From assembly GCA_047601745.1 (NCBI GenBank), contig JASGIS010000001.1, positions 1,922,001 through 1,986,000 of the forward strand: 64,000 nucleotides of DNA, given 5' to 3'. The DNA is from JAKPAM01 sp047601745 (GTDB lineage: Bacteria; Pseudomonadota; Gammaproteobacteria; Burkholderiales; Burkholderiaceae_E). Of the stretch, positions 53,159 through 63,163 are shown one piece after another. The notes below the pieces were generated by a model. That model was given only the letters and a program-made list of their open reading frames with translations. It made no database searches and had not been told where the DNA came from. The first letter of the stretch is position 1. Each line of letters starts with the position of its first letter. The translations under genes were made by a program, and so were the position numbers.

Positions 53159-53976
53159 TGACGATCGTCAAGACGAAGCCGACCTCGGCCGGCCGCCGGT
53201 CGATGGTCAAGATCGTGACGCCGGGTCTGTACAAGGGCCGTCCGGTCGACGCGCTGACTGAAAGCCAGCACCGTACCGCGGGTCGCAACAACCTGGGTCA
53301 CATCACCACCCGCCACAAGGGCGGCGGTCACAAGCAGCAGTACCGGGTCGTCGACTTCCGTCGCAACAAGGACGGCATTCCGGCGAAGGTCGAGCGGATC
53401 GAGTACGACCCGAACCGCAGCGCCCACATCGCGCTGCTGTGCTACGCCGACGGCGAGCGCCGCTACATCCTCGCGCCGCGCGACGTCGCGGTCGGCGCGA
53501 CGCTGGTGTCGGGCTCCGAAGCGCCGATCCGCCCGGGCAACACGCTGCCGATCCGCAACATTCCGGTCGGTTCGACGATCCACGCGATCGAGATGCTGCC
53601 GGGCAAGGGCGCGCAGATCGCCCGTTCGGCCGGCGCCTCGGCGCGGCTGCTGGCTCGTGAAGGCACGTACGCGCAGGTGCGTCTGCGTTCGGGCGAGGTC
53701 CGCAAGATCCACATCGAATGCCGGGCCACGATCGGCGAGGTCGGCCACAGCGAGCACAGCCTGCGCCAGATCGGCAAGGCCGGTGCCAACCGCTGGCGCG
53801 GCATCCGCCCGACGGTCCGCGGCATCGCGATGAACCCGGTCGATCACCCGCACGGTGGCCGTTCGAACGGCGGCGGCCATCCGGTCTCGCCGTGGGGCGT
53901 GCCGACCAAGGGCAAGAAGACCCGCAGCAACAAGCGGACGTCCACGATGATCGTGCAGCGTCGCGGTCGCAAGTAA
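53158..53976 (+). CDS. rplB: 50S ribosomal protein L2
   Basis: A 272-residue L2. It has GRNNLGHITTRHKGGGHKQ and the C-terminal GIAMNPVDHPHGGRSNGGGH segment with the conserved His near the peptidyl transferase centre. Coupled to rplW by the TAATG junction. Confidence 0.99.
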   Translation: MTIVKTKPTSAGRRSMVKIVTPGLYKGRPVDALTESQHRTAGRNNLGHITTRHKGGGHKQQYRVVDFRRNKDGIPAKVERIEYDPNRSAHIALLCYADGERRYILAPRDVAVGATLVSGSEAPIRPGNTLPIRNIPVGSTIHAIEMLPGKGAQIARSAGASARLLAREGTYAQVRLRSGEVRKIHIECRATIGEVGHSEHSLRQIGKAGANRWRGIRPTVRGIAMNPVDHPHGGRSNGGGHPVSPWGVPTKGKKTRSNKRTSTMIVQRRGRK

Positions 53977-53992
53977 CAGGTGAGGAACGGAA

Positions 53993-54268
53993 ATGGCACG
54001 TTCAGTTAAAAAGGGGCCTTTCGTCGATGCCCACCTGATCAAGAAGGTGGACACCGCCGTGGCCAATCGCGACAAGAAGCCGATCAAGACCTGGTCGCGC
54101 CGCTCGACGGTGCTGCCCGAGTTCGTCGGCCTGACGATCGCGGTCCACAACGGCAAGCAGCACGTCCCGGTTTTCATCAATGAAAACATGGTCGGGCACA
54201 AGCTCGGCGAGTTCGCGCTGACCCGCACGTTCAAGGGTCACGCCGCCGACAAGAAAGCGAAGAGGTAA
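53993..54268 (+). CDS. rpsS: 30S ribosomal protein S19
   Basis: A 91-residue S19 of standard length (MARSVKKGPFVDAHLIKKVD ... KTWSRRSTVLPEFVGLTIAVHNGK). It sits in the 30S head next to S13. Confidence 0.99.
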   Translation: MARSVKKGPFVDAHLIKKVDTAVANRDKKPIKTWSRRSTVLPEFVGLTIAVHNGKQHVPVFINENMVGHKLGEFALTRTFKGHAADKKAKR

Positions 54269-54277
54269 GGGGCCGCT

Positions 54278-54619
54278 ATGGAAACCCAAGCAGTATTGCG
54301 CGGTGTGCGGCTGTCGGCCCAGAAAGGCCGGCTGATCGCCGACATGATCCGCGGCAAGCGCGTCGAGCAGGCGTTGAACATCCTGACGTTCTCGCCGAAG
54401 AAAGCGTCCGGCATCGTCAAGAAGGTGCTCGAATCGGCGATCGCCAACGCCGAGCACAACGACGGCGCGGACATCGATGAACTGAAAGTCACGTCGATCT
54501 ACGTCGAGAAGGGCACGTCGCTGCGCCGCTTCGACGCGCGCGCGAAGGGCCGTGGCGTCAAGATCGAGAAGCAGACCTGTCACATCTATGTGAAGGTCGG
54601 CGACGGCTCGGGCAAATAA
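54278..54619 (+). CDS. rplV: 50S ribosomal protein L22
   Basis: A 113-residue L22, close to the usual 110. It starts METQAVLRGVRLSAQKGRL and contains the tunnel hairpin region KGTSLRRFDARAKGRG. Nine bases after rpsS. Confidence 0.98.
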   Translation: METQAVLRGVRLSAQKGRLIADMIRGKRVEQALNILTFSPKKASGIVKKVLESAIANAEHNDGADIDELKVTSIYVEKGTSLRRFDARAKGRGVKIEKQTCHIYVKVGDGSGK

Positions 54620-54634
54620 GCGAGGCAGGAACGA

Positions 54635-55522
<888 letters not shown>

Positions 55523-55532
55523 GGAGTGAGCG

Positions 55533-55949
<417 letters not shown>

Positions 55950-55973
55950 CGCGCGACCCGACGAGGACACATC

Positions 55974-56177
55974 ATGAAAGCCAAAGAACTGCGCGACAAG
56001 GATTCCGCCGCGCTGAAGAAGGAACTGGACGAGCTGCTCAAGGCGCACTTTTCGTTGCGCATGCAGCTCGCGACGCAGCAGCTGAACAACACGAGCCAGC
56101 TCGGCAAGACCCGCCGCGACATCGCGCGGGTGCGTACCGTGATGGCCGAGAAGGCTGCCGCTTCGTCCGCCAAATGA
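55974..56177 (+). CDS. rpmC: 50S ribosomal protein L29
   Basis: A 67-residue L29 (MKAKELRDKDSAALKKELDE ... LGKTRRDIARVRTVMAEK), at the tunnel exit beside L23. Its stop overlaps the rpsQ ATG by four bases. Confidence 0.98.
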   Translation: MKAKELRDKDSAALKKELDELLKAHFSLRMQLATQQLNNTSQLGKTRRDIARVRTVMAEKAAASSAK

Positions 56178-56473
56178 GCATTGAGGCCATGAACACTGAA
56201 ACCGCGAACGCCCCGGCCAAGGCCGTCGTCAAGCGCACGCTGACCGGCCGCGTCACGAGCAACAAGATGAACAAGACCGTCACGGTGCTGATCGAACGCA
56301 AGGTCAAGCACTCGGTGTACGGCAAGTACATCAACCACAGCACCAAGTTGCACGCGCACACCGAAGAGGCGCTGAACGAAGGCGACGTGGTCGAGATCGC
56401 CGAAAGCCGGCCGCTGTCGAAGACCAAGACCTGGGTCGTGGTTCGCCGCGTCCAGGCCGCCCCGACCGTCTGA
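56174..56473 (+). CDS. rpsQ: 30S ribosomal protein S17
   Basis: A 99-residue S17 if read from the ATG at 56174, which overlaps the rpmC stop; a second ATG at 56189 would give 94 residues, but the purine stretch before it is too close to be a good ribosome site. RTLTGRVTSNKMNKTVTVLIERKVKH is diagnostic. Last gene of the S10 group before the spc promoter. Confidence 0.96.
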   Translation: MSIEAMNTETANAPAKAVVKRTLTGRVTSNKMNKTVTVLIERKVKHSVYGKYINHSTKLHAHTEEALNEGDVVEIAESRPLSKTKTWVVVRRVQAAPTV

Positions 56474-56492
56474 AGGCGGATCGTGACGGGGG

Positions 56493-56533
56493 GATGCAAA
56501 AACGTTTGCATCGATCCCTGATCGTGCTATAGT
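56493..56533 (+). promoter_or_regulatory. spc operon promoter with overlapping palindrome
   Basis: TTGCAT (56506-56511) and TATAGT (56528-56533), 16 bases apart, lie 205 bases before rplN, at the place of the E. coli spc promoter. A perfect hairpin GATGCAAA-AACG-TTTGCATC (56493-56512) overlaps the -35 box. It has no T-tract, so it may be an operator rather than a terminator. The remaining spacer (56534-56737) shows no gene. Confidence 0.72.
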
Positions 56534-56737
56534 AACGGGCTCAGGTTTTCGTCGGGATTTCCCGGCGCGAGCCGCCCGCAACGTGCGGAGAGGCCGCTGG
56601 CCGCATCGATGCCAATCGCATCGATCGTCGACGTGCCGCCGCGTTGAACTTCGAACCCGAACCACGGGACCAAGACTGACCGACGCTTTCGTGTGCGGCA
56701 ACGCATGCGGTCGGGAAAAGTTGGGACGGATTTAAAC

Positions 56738-57106
56738 ATGATTCAAACTGAGTCCAGGCTGGACGTGGCCGACAATACGGGCGCGCGTTCGGTGATGTGC
56801 ATCAAGGTGCTTGGCGGCAGCAAGCGTCGTTACGCCGGCATCGGCGACATCATCAAGGTTTCGGTCAAGGAAGCGCAGCCGCGAGGCCGCGTCAAGAAGG
56901 GCGAGATCTACAACGCCGTCGTCGTTCGCACCGCCAAGGGCGTTCGCCGCCCGGACGGTTCGCTGGTGAAGTTCGACGGCAACGCGGCGGTGCTGCTCAA
57001 CGCCAAGCTCGAGCCGATCGGCACCCGCATCTTCGGGCCGGTCACGCGCGAGCTGCGCACCGAGCGCTTCATGAAGATCGTGTCGCTCGCTCCCGAGGTG
57101 CTGTAA
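56738..57106 (+). CDS. rplN: 50S ribosomal protein L14
   Basis: A 122-residue L14 of standard length (MIQTESRLDVADNTGARSVM). First gene of the spc group; its stop is directly followed by the rplX ATG. Confidence 0.99.
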   Translation: MIQTESRLDVADNTGARSVMCIKVLGGSKRRYAGIGDIIKVSVKEAQPRGRVKKGEIYNAVVVRTAKGVRRPDGSLVKFDGNAAVLLNAKLEPIGTRIFGPVTRELRTERFMKIVSLAPEVL

Positions 57107-57424
57107 ATGGAAAAGATTCGCAAGGGTGACGAAGTCGTCGCCATCGCCGGTCGCGACAAGGGCAAGCGCGGCACCGTGCTGCAATGCCTGGCCAGCGGCC
57201 AGCTGGTGGTCGACGGCCTCAACGTCGTCAAGAAGCATCAGCGTCCGAACCCGATGAAGGGCGAGACCGGCGGGATCGTCGACAAGACGATGCCGATCGA
57301 CCGCTCGAACGTGATGCTGTTCAATCCGGCGACCGGCAAGGGCGATCGGGTCGGCATCAAGGTGCTCGAAGACGGCAAGAAGGTCCGTGTCTTCAAGAGC
57401 AACGGCGAACAGGTCAAGGTCTGA
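57107..57424 (+). CDS. rplX: 50S ribosomal protein L24
   Basis: A 105-residue L24 with the KOW motif KGDEVVAIAGRDKGKRGTVL at the start and KHQRPNPMKGETGGI. An assembly initiator of the 50S subunit. Confidence 0.98.
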   Translation: MEKIRKGDEVVAIAGRDKGKRGTVLQCLASGQLVVDGLNVVKKHQRPNPMKGETGGIVDKTMPIDRSNVMLFNPATGKGDRVGIKVLEDGKKVRVFKSNGEQVKV

Positions 57425-57458
57425 CCGGTTTCCCGAACAAAGCGCACGGTAAAAGCAA

Positions 57459-57998
57459 ATGGCACGTTTTCAGCAACTGTTTCGTGACAAGGTCACGCCG
57501 GATCTGGTCCAGAAGTTCGGATACAAGTCCGTGATGGAAGTTCCGCGGATCACCAAGATCACGCTGAACATGGGTGTGTCCGAAGGGGTGGCCGACAAGA
57601 AGGTCGTCGACAACGCCGCCGCCGACATGTCCCGGATCGCCGGCCAGAAGGCCGTGATCACAAAGGCCCGCAAGGCCATCGCCGGTTTCAAGATCCGCCA
57701 GGGCTACCCGATCGGCTGCATGGTCACGCTGCGCGGCGAGCGGATGTACGAATTCCTCGACCGCCTGGTCACGATCGCGCTGCCGCGCGTGCGCGACTTC
57801 CGCGGCGTGTCGAGTCGCGCGTTCGACGGTCGCGGCAACTACAACATCGGGGTCAAGGAACAGATCATCTTCCCCGAGATCGAATACGACAAGGTCGATG
57901 CGCTGCGAGGCATGAACATCAGCATCACGACGACCGCCAAGACGGACGAGGAATGCAAGGCGCTGCTGGCAGCGTTCAAGTTCCCGTTCCGCAACTAA
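57459..57998 (+). CDS. rplE: 50S ribosomal protein L5
   Basis: A 179-residue L5 of standard length, binding 5S rRNA. It contains VPRITKITLNMGVSEGVADKK and the C-terminal GMNISITTTAKTDEECKALL. Confidence 0.99.
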   Translation: MARFQQLFRDKVTPDLVQKFGYKSVMEVPRITKITLNMGVSEGVADKKVVDNAAADMSRIAGQKAVITKARKAIAGFKIRQGYPIGCMVTLRGERMYEFLDRLVTIALPRVRDFRGVSSRAFDGRGNYNIGVKEQIIFPEIEYDKVDALRGMNISITTTAKTDEECKALLAAFKFPFRN

Positions 57999-58039
57999 CC
58001 TGCGTCGTTGAGCGCATTCCAAAACTAAGGGCGATAGAA

Positions 58040-58345
58040 GTGGCCAAACTCGCTTTGATCAACCGCGACCTGAAACGCGAAATGCTGGTGAAGAAATTCG
58101 CCCGCAAGCGCGCCGAGCTGCAGGCAATCATCGACGACCAGTCGAGGTCCGAAGAAGAGCGCTATCAGGCGCGCCTGAAGGTGCAGCAACTGCCGCGCAA
58201 CTCCAACCCGACCCGTCTGCGCAATCGCTGCCTGCTGACGGGCCGTCCCCGTGGCACGTTCCGCAAGTTCGGTCTGGCCCGTAACAAGTTGCGTGACATC
58301 GCGATGCGCGGCGAAGTGCCGGGCATCACCAAGGCGAGCTGGTAA
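58040..58345 (+). CDS. rpsN: 30S ribosomal protein S14, zinc-free form
   Basis: A 101-residue S14 starting at GTG 58040 (MAKLALINRDLKREMLVKKF). Only one Cys (NRCLLTGRPRGTFRKFGLAR), so it is the C-minus form without a zinc ribbon, as in most Proteobacteria. The conserved C-terminal REVPGITKASW-type end (GEVPGITKASW) is present. Confidence 0.98.
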   Translation: MAKLALINRDLKREMLVKKFARKRAELQAIIDDQSRSEEERYQARLKVQQLPRNSNPTRLRNRCLLTGRPRGTFRKFGLARNKLRDIAMRGEVPGITKASW

Positions 58346-58357
58346 GAGGGATTCCAC

Positions 58358-58753
58358 ATGAGCATGAGCGATCCGATCGCCGACATGTTTACGCGCATCC
58401 GCAATGCGCAAGGTGTCGACAAGCAGTCTGTCCGGATGCCTTCGTCCAAGCTGAAAGTGGCGATTGCCAAGGTGCTGAAGGACGAGGGTTACATCGAGGG
58501 TTACGCGATCGTCGGTGACGCGGCCAAGCCGGAACTCGAGGTCCAGTTGAAATACTACGCCGGCCGTCCGGTCATCGAGCGCATCGAACGCGTCTCGCGC
58601 CCCGGCCTGCGCGTTTACAAGGGGCGCCAGTCGCTGCCGACCGTGATGAACGGTCTGGGCGTGGCGATCGTGACCACGCCGCGTGGCGTGATGACCGATC
58701 GCAAGGCGCGCGCCAGTGGCGTCGGCGGCGAGATTCTCGCCTACGTCGCATAA
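58358..58753 (+). CDS. rpsH: 30S ribosomal protein S8
   Basis: A 131-residue S8 of standard length (MSMSDPIADMFTRIRNAQ). In E. coli S8 represses the spc operon by binding the rplE message; I did not identify the RNA site here. Confidence 0.98.
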   Translation: MSMSDPIADMFTRIRNAQGVDKQSVRMPSSKLKVAIAKVLKDEGYIEGYAIVGDAAKPELEVQLKYYAGRPVIERIERVSRPGLRVYKGRQSLPTVMNGLGVAIVTTPRGVMTDRKARASGVGGEILAYVA

Positions 58754-58778
58754 CGGCCTGGCGTCAAGGGAGAAGAAC

Positions 58779-59312
58779 ATGTCTCGCGTAGCACGCATGC
58801 CGATTCCGCTGCCCAGCGGAGTCGACGTCAATGTCGGGGCCGGCAACATCAGCGTCAAAGGTCCGCTGGGCACGTTGAGCCAGGCGATCAATCCGCTGGT
58901 GGCCGTCGGCCAGGAAGACGGCGTCCTGAAGATCTCGCCGGTCGGCGAGACGCAGGCGGCCGACGCGATGAGCGGCACGTTCCGTGCGCTGATCGCCAAC
59001 ATGGTCACCGGCGTGACCAAGGGCTTCGAACGCAAGCTGACGCTGATCGGCACCGGTTATCGCGCGCAGGCGCAGGGCAGCAGCCTGAACCTGTCGCTCG
59101 GTTTCTCGCACCCGGTCGTCTACAAGCTTCCGGAAGGCGTCAAGGCCGAAACGCCGACGCAGACCGAAGTCGTGATCAAGGGCAGCAGCAAGCAGCAGGT
59201 CGGCCAGGTGGCCGCCGAGATCCGCGCGTTCCGTCCGCCGGAGCCCTACAAGGGCAAGGGCGTCCGGTATTCCGACGAACGGGTTGTGATGAAGGAAGTC
59301 AAGAAGAAGTAA
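58779..59312 (+). CDS. rplF: 50S ribosomal protein L6
   Basis: A 177-residue L6 starting at ATG 58779 (MSRVARMPIPLPSGVDVNVG), preceded by AGGGAGAAG. It ends with the conserved RPPEPYKGKGVRYSDE block. Confidence 0.99.
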   Translation: MSRVARMPIPLPSGVDVNVGAGNISVKGPLGTLSQAINPLVAVGQEDGVLKISPVGETQAADAMSGTFRALIANMVTGVTKGFERKLTLIGTGYRAQAQGSSLNLSLGFSHPVVYKLPEGVKAETPTQTEVVIKGSSKQQVGQVAAEIRAFRPPEPYKGKGVRYSDERVVMKEVKKK

Positions 59313-59351
59313 TTCTTCTTGAATCAAGCCGCAAGTACAGGATTACAGGCG

Positions 59352-59717
59352 ATGGACAAGAAGCAGTCACGTTTGCGCCGCGCGAAACAGACGCGGCTCC
59401 GGATTCGCGATCAGCGCGTCAATCGGTTGACCGTGTATCGCAGCAACCAGCACATCTACGCGTCGATCATCGACGAGTCGGGTGCCAAGGTGCTGGTATC
59501 GGCCTCGACGGTCGAGGGCGCGCTGCGCACCGAGCTGGCCGGCGCGTCGGGCAAGGGCGGCAACGTGGCCGCGGCCACGGCGGTCGGCAAGCGGCTGGCC
59601 GAGAAGGCGCTTGCCGCCGGTATCGACACGGTCGCGTTCGATCGCGGCGGGTTCCGCTACCACGGCCGGGTCAAGGCGCTGGCCGAGGCCGCGCGCGAAG
59701 CCGGCCTGAAGTTCTGA
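59352..59717 (+). CDS. rplR: 50S ribosomal protein L18
   Basis: A 121-residue L18, which binds 5S rRNA. It starts MDKKQSRLRRAKQTRLRIRD and contains the C-terminal FDRGGFRYHGRVKALAEAAR. Confidence 0.99.
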   Translation: MDKKQSRLRRAKQTRLRIRDQRVNRLTVYRSNQHIYASIIDESGAKVLVSASTVEGALRTELAGASGKGGNVAAATAVGKRLAEKALAAGIDTVAFDRGGFRYHGRVKALAEAAREAGLKF

Positions 59718-59749
59718 TCGCGACGCGACGACATTGAGGAATTGCTGAG

Positions 59750-60271
59750 ATGGCACGTATCCAAGCACGCGTCGGCGCTGAAGAACGCGACGACGGTCTG
59801 AAAGAAAAGATGATCGCGGTCAACCGCGTGACCAAGGTGGTCAAGGGCGGCCGGATCCTGGGTTTCGCGGCGCTGACGGTGGTCGGCGACGGCGATGGCC
59901 GCATCGGCATGGGCAAGGGCAAGTCCCGCGAAGTGCCCGTCGCCGTGCAGAAGGCGATGGAAGAAGCCCGCCGCAAGATGGTCAAGGTCAGCCTGAAGGG
60001 CGGCACGCTGCATCACACGGTCTACGGCCAGCACGGCGCGTCGAAGGTGTACCTGTCGCCGGCCGTCGACGGCACCGGCATCATCGCCGGCGGTCCGATG
60101 CGCGCGATCTTCGAAGTCGTCGGCGTCCAGAACGTCGTCGCCAAGAGCCATGGTTCGTCGAACCCGTACAACCTGGTTCGCGCCACGTTGGACGCGTTGC
60201 AGAAGATGACGACGCCGGCCGAGATCGCCGCCAAGCGCGGCAAGACGGTCGAAGAGCTGTTTTCCGCCTGA
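59750..60271 (+). CDS. rpsE: 30S ribosomal protein S5
   Basis: A 173-residue S5. It has KMIAVNRVTKVVKGGRILGF (the loop where spectinomycin resistance arises; it looks wild type) and GMGKGKSREVPVAVQKAMEE. Confidence 0.99.
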   Translation: MARIQARVGAEERDDGLKEKMIAVNRVTKVVKGGRILGFAALTVVGDGDGRIGMGKGKSREVPVAVQKAMEEARRKMVKVSLKGGTLHHTVYGQHGASKVYLSPAVDGTGIIAGGPMRAIFEVVGVQNVVAKSHGSSNPYNLVRATLDALQKMTTPAEIAAKRGKTVEELFSA

Positions 60272-60309
60272 GGCGGCCAAGGCCGAATCCGGTCGGACGG
60301 AGAGAAGCG

Positions 60310-60492
60310 ATGAGCAAGAAAACCCTGAAGGTCGAGCTGGTCAAGAGCCCGGCCGGCACGCGTGGCACGCACAAGGCCACCGTCCTGGGGCTGGGTCTGA
60401 AGAAGATCCGCCAGGTGCGTGAGCTGGAAGACACCCCCGCCGTTCGCGGCATGATCGACAAGGTCTCGTACCTTGTTCGAGTAGTTGAGTAA
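60310..60492 (+). CDS. rpmD: 50S ribosomal protein L30
   Basis: A 60-residue L30 of standard length (KTLKVELVKSPAGTRGTHKA ... KVSYLVRVVE). Confidence 0.98.
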   Translation: MSKKTLKVELVKSPAGTRGTHKATVLGLGLKKIRQVRELEDTPAVRGMIDKVSYLVRVVE

Positions 60493-60503
60493 ACGGGTCC
60501 AAG

Positions 60504-60959
60504 ATGAAACTGAACACGTTGTCGCCTGCTGAAGGCGCCAATCAGCCGCGCAAGCGCGTCGGTCGGGGCATCGGCTCGGGTCTGGGCAAGACGGCCGGTC
60601 GCGGCCACAAGGGTCAGAAGTCGCGTTCGGGCGGCTTCCACAAGGTCGGTTTCGAAGGCGGTCAGATGCCGCTGCAGCGCCGCCTGCCCAAGCGCGGCTT
60701 CAAGTCGATGTCGGTCGGCGATACCGCGCAGGTCCGGCTGTCGGATCTGGAGCGCCTGGACGCGGCTGAAGTGGACTTCCTGACGCTGAAGGCGGCGGGC
60801 ATCGTTCCGCAACTGGCCAAGCAGGCCAAGGTATTCCTGTCGGGTTCGCTGACCCGCAAGGTCACGCTCAAGGGCGTCGCCGCGACCAAGGGCGCGCGGG
60901 CCGCGATCGAGGCGGCCGGCGGCAGCCTCGTCGAGGCCGAGCAAGCAGCGGCCGGCTAA
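60504..60959 (+). CDS. rplO: 50S ribosomal protein L15
   Basis: A 151-residue L15, a few residues longer than E. coli L15 (144). The Gly-rich start KRVGRGIGSGLGKTAGRGHKGQKSRSG is diagnostic. The C-terminus is Ala-rich. Eleven bases after rpmD and 19 before secY. Confidence 0.98.
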   Translation: MKLNTLSPAEGANQPRKRVGRGIGSGLGKTAGRGHKGQKSRSGGFHKVGFEGGQMPLQRRLPKRGFKSMSVGDTAQVRLSDLERLDAAEVDFLTLKAAGIVPQLAKQAKVFLSGSLTRKVTLKGVAATKGARAAIEAAGGSLVEAEQAAAG

Positions 60960-60978
60960 GCACTCGGGGCAGCAGCGC

Positions 60979-62307
60979 GTGGCAAATCAATCGGCAGGGC
61001 TGGTCAAGTCAGGCAAGTTCGGCGACCTCAAGCGTCGCCTGCTCTTCCTGTTGCTCGCGCTCGTCGTCTATCGGATCGGTGCGCACATTCCGGTGCCGGG
61101 CATCGATCCGGACAAGCTGGCCGAGCTGTTCCAGAGCCAGCAGGGCGGCATCCTGGGCATGTTCAACATGTTCTCGGGCGGCGCGCTGTCGCGGTTCACG
61201 GTGTTCGCGCTGGGGATCATGCCGTACATCTCGGCGTCGATCATCATGCAGTTGCTGACGGTCGTCGTGCCGCAGCTCGAGCAGATCAAGAAGGAAGGCG
61301 AGGCCGGTCGTCGCACGATCACCAAGTACACGCGGTGGTTCACCGTGGCGCTGGCGACGTTCCAGGCGCTGTCGATCGCGATCGCGCTCGAGTCGCAGCC
61401 GGGGCTGGTCATCGATCCGGGCCTGCACTTCCGCTTCGTCTGCGTCGTCTCGCTGCTGACCGGCACGATGTTCCTGATGTGGCTGGGCGAACAGATCACC
61501 GAGCGCGGTCTGGGCAACGGCATCTCGATCATCATCTTCGCGGGGATCGTCGCGGGCCTGCCCGGTGCGCTGGCGAACATGGTCGAGCTGGTCAACAACG
61601 GGTCGATGCGCTCGTGGGTCGCGCTGATCATCGTCGCTCTGGCGGTGCTGGTGACGGCGGCCGTGGTGTTCGTCGAACGCGGGCAGCGCAAGATCACGGT
61701 CAACTACGCGAAGCGTCAGGTCGGTAATCGGATGTACGGCGGGCAGACCTCGCATCTGCCGCTGAAGCTGAATACCGCCGGGGTGATTCCGCCGATCTTC
61801 GCGTCGTCGATCATCCTGTTCCCGGCGACGATCGCGCAGTGGTTCACGTCCAGCGATTCGGCGAGTCCGGTGGTGCGCTGGGTCAAGGACGTCGCGGCGA
61901 CGTTGTCGCCGGGGCAGCCGGTCTACATCGTGCTGTACGTGCTGGCGATCCTGTTCTTCTGCTTCTTCTATACGGCGCTGGTGTTCAACAGCCGCGAGAT
62001 CGCCGAGAACCTGAAGAAGAGCGGCGGCTTCGTGCCCGGTATCCGGCCGGGCGAGCAGACGTCGCGGTACATCGACAAGATCCTGATGCGGTTGACCCTC
62101 GCGGGGGCCATCTACATCGCCGCGGTATGTCTGTTGCCGGAGTTCCTGGTGCTGGAATGGAACGTCCCGTTCTACTTCGGCGGAACCTCCCTGTTGATCA
62201 TCGTCGTGGTGACGATGGACTTCATGGCTCAGGTTCAGGCGTTCGTGATGTCGCACAAATACGAGAGCCTGATGAAGAAGGCCAACGCGAAGGGTATGGG
62301 CGCATAG
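60979..62307 (+). CDS. secY: preprotein translocase subunit SecY
   Basis: A 442-residue channel of the Sec translocon, with ten membrane spans. It starts at GTG 60979. Diagnostic parts are GIMPYISASIIMQLLTVVVP, the plug region PGIDPDKLAELFQ, and the ribosome-contact loop near KKSGGFVPGIRPGEQTSRYI. Its stop is nine bases before the infA ATG. Confidence 0.99.
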   Translation: MANQSAGLVKSGKFGDLKRRLLFLLLALVVYRIGAHIPVPGIDPDKLAELFQSQQGGILGMFNMFSGGALSRFTVFALGIMPYISASIIMQLLTVVVPQLEQIKKEGEAGRRTITKYTRWFTVALATFQALSIAIALESQPGLVIDPGLHFRFVCVVSLLTGTMFLMWLGEQITERGLGNGISIIIFAGIVAGLPGALANMVELVNNGSMRSWVALIIVALAVLVTAAVVFVERGQRKITVNYAKRQVGNRMYGGQTSHLPLKLNTAGVIPPIFASSIILFPATIAQWFTSSDSASPVVRWVKDVAATLSPGQPVYIVLYVLAILFFCFFYTALVFNSREIAENLKKSGGFVPGIRPGEQTSRYIDKILMRLTLAGAIYIAAVCLLPEFLVLEWNVPFYFGGTSLLIIVVVTMDFMAQVQAFVMSHKYESLMKKANAKGMGA

Positions 62308-62316
62308 GGACGTGCG

Positions 62317-62589
62317 ATGGCTAGGAGAAGATCCGCTCCCCCGGTTCGGCGCGACAGGACACAGCCTTTCAACAGCAAGGAAGACGTGATCCAGATGCAG
62401 GGGGAGGTGACGGAGAATCTCCCCAATGCGACGTTCCGTGTCCGGCTCGAGAATGGCCACATGGTGTTGGGACATATTTCCGGAAAGATGCGGATGCACT
62501 ACATCCGAATCCTTCCGGGAGACAAGGTAACGGTGGAATTGACCCCTTACGATCTGTCGCGCGCGCGGATCGTCTTCCGTGCCAGATGA
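62317..62589 (+). CDS. infA: translation initiation factor IF-1 with an unusual N-terminal extension
   Basis: IF-1 is normally 72-73 residues starting M(A/S)KEDVIQMQG. Here the core (KEDVIQMQGEV ... RLENGHMVLGHISGKMRMHYIRIL ... RGRIVFRAR-like end) is complete. It is preceded by about 19 basic residues (MARRRSAPPVRRDRTQPF) from ATG 62317, which has a good AGGGA six bases upstream. The extension starts ATG GCT AGG AGA AGA, with Arg codons that are rare in this genome. A GTG at the Val of EDV has AAGGA in front and could start a shorter form lacking the first few core residues. No start exists at the normal position. Confidence 0.92.
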   Translation: MARRRSAPPVRRDRTQPFNSKEDVIQMQGEVTENLPNATFRVRLENGHMVLGHISGKMRMHYIRILPGDKVTVELTPYDLSRARIVFRAR

Positions 62590-62657
62590 CCGAACGGGTC
62601 GGATGCATGGTTCGTCGGACCCTAGTCGGTCAGCGTTTTGGAGAATCGAGGTAAATC

Positions 62658-62771
62658 ATGAAAGTAATGGCATCGGTCAAGAAGATCTGCCGTAACTGCA
62701 AAGTCATCAAGCGTAACGGCGTGGTCCGCGTGATCTGCACCGATCCGCGTCACAAGCAGCGGCAAGGGTGA
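62658..62771 (+). CDS. rpmJ: 50S ribosomal protein L36, zinc-binding form
   Basis: A 37-residue L36 (MKVMASVKKICRNCKVIKRN ... DPRHKQRQG). The zinc ligands Cys11, Cys14, Cys27 and His32 are all present. ATG at 62658 after GAGGTAA; 13 bases before rpsM. Confidence 0.98.
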   Translation: MKVMASVKKICRNCKVIKRNGVVRVICTDPRHKQRQG

Positions 62772-62784
62772 GAGGCAAACTGAA

Positions 62785-63150
62785 ATGGCTCGTATCGCAG
62801 GTATCAACATTCCGGACCGTCAGCACACCGAGATCGGCCTGACGGCGATCTATGGCATCGGTCGCGCCCGCGCGCAGGCGATCTGCGACGCAGCCGGCGT
62901 GCCGCGCAGCAAGAAGGTCAAGGATCTGAACGACGCCGAGCTCGAGCGCGTACGCGAGGCGATCGGCCGCTTCACGATCGAGGGAGACCTGCGCCGTGAA
63001 GTGTCGATGTCGATCAAGCGGCTGATGGACCTGGGCTGCTATCGCGGCCTGCGTCACCGCCGTGGCCTGCCGGTTCGCGGCCAGCGTACGCGGACCAATG
63101 CGCGCACCCGCAAGGGGCCGCGCAAGGCCGGCGTCCAGCTCAAGAAATAA
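62785..63150 (+). CDS. rpsM: 30S ribosomal protein S13
   Basis: A 121-residue S13 of standard length (MARIAGINIPDRQHTEIGLT ... RGLPVRGQRTRTNARTRKGP). First gene of the alpha group; no separate promoter is visible in the 13 bases before it. Confidence 0.99.
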   Translation: MARIAGINIPDRQHTEIGLTAIYGIGRARAQAICDAAGVPRSKKVKDLNDAELERVREAIGRFTIEGDLRREVSMSIKRLMDLGCYRGLRHRRGLPVRGQRTRTNARTRKGPRKAGVQLKK

Positions 63151-63163
63151 GCGAGAGTAGAAG

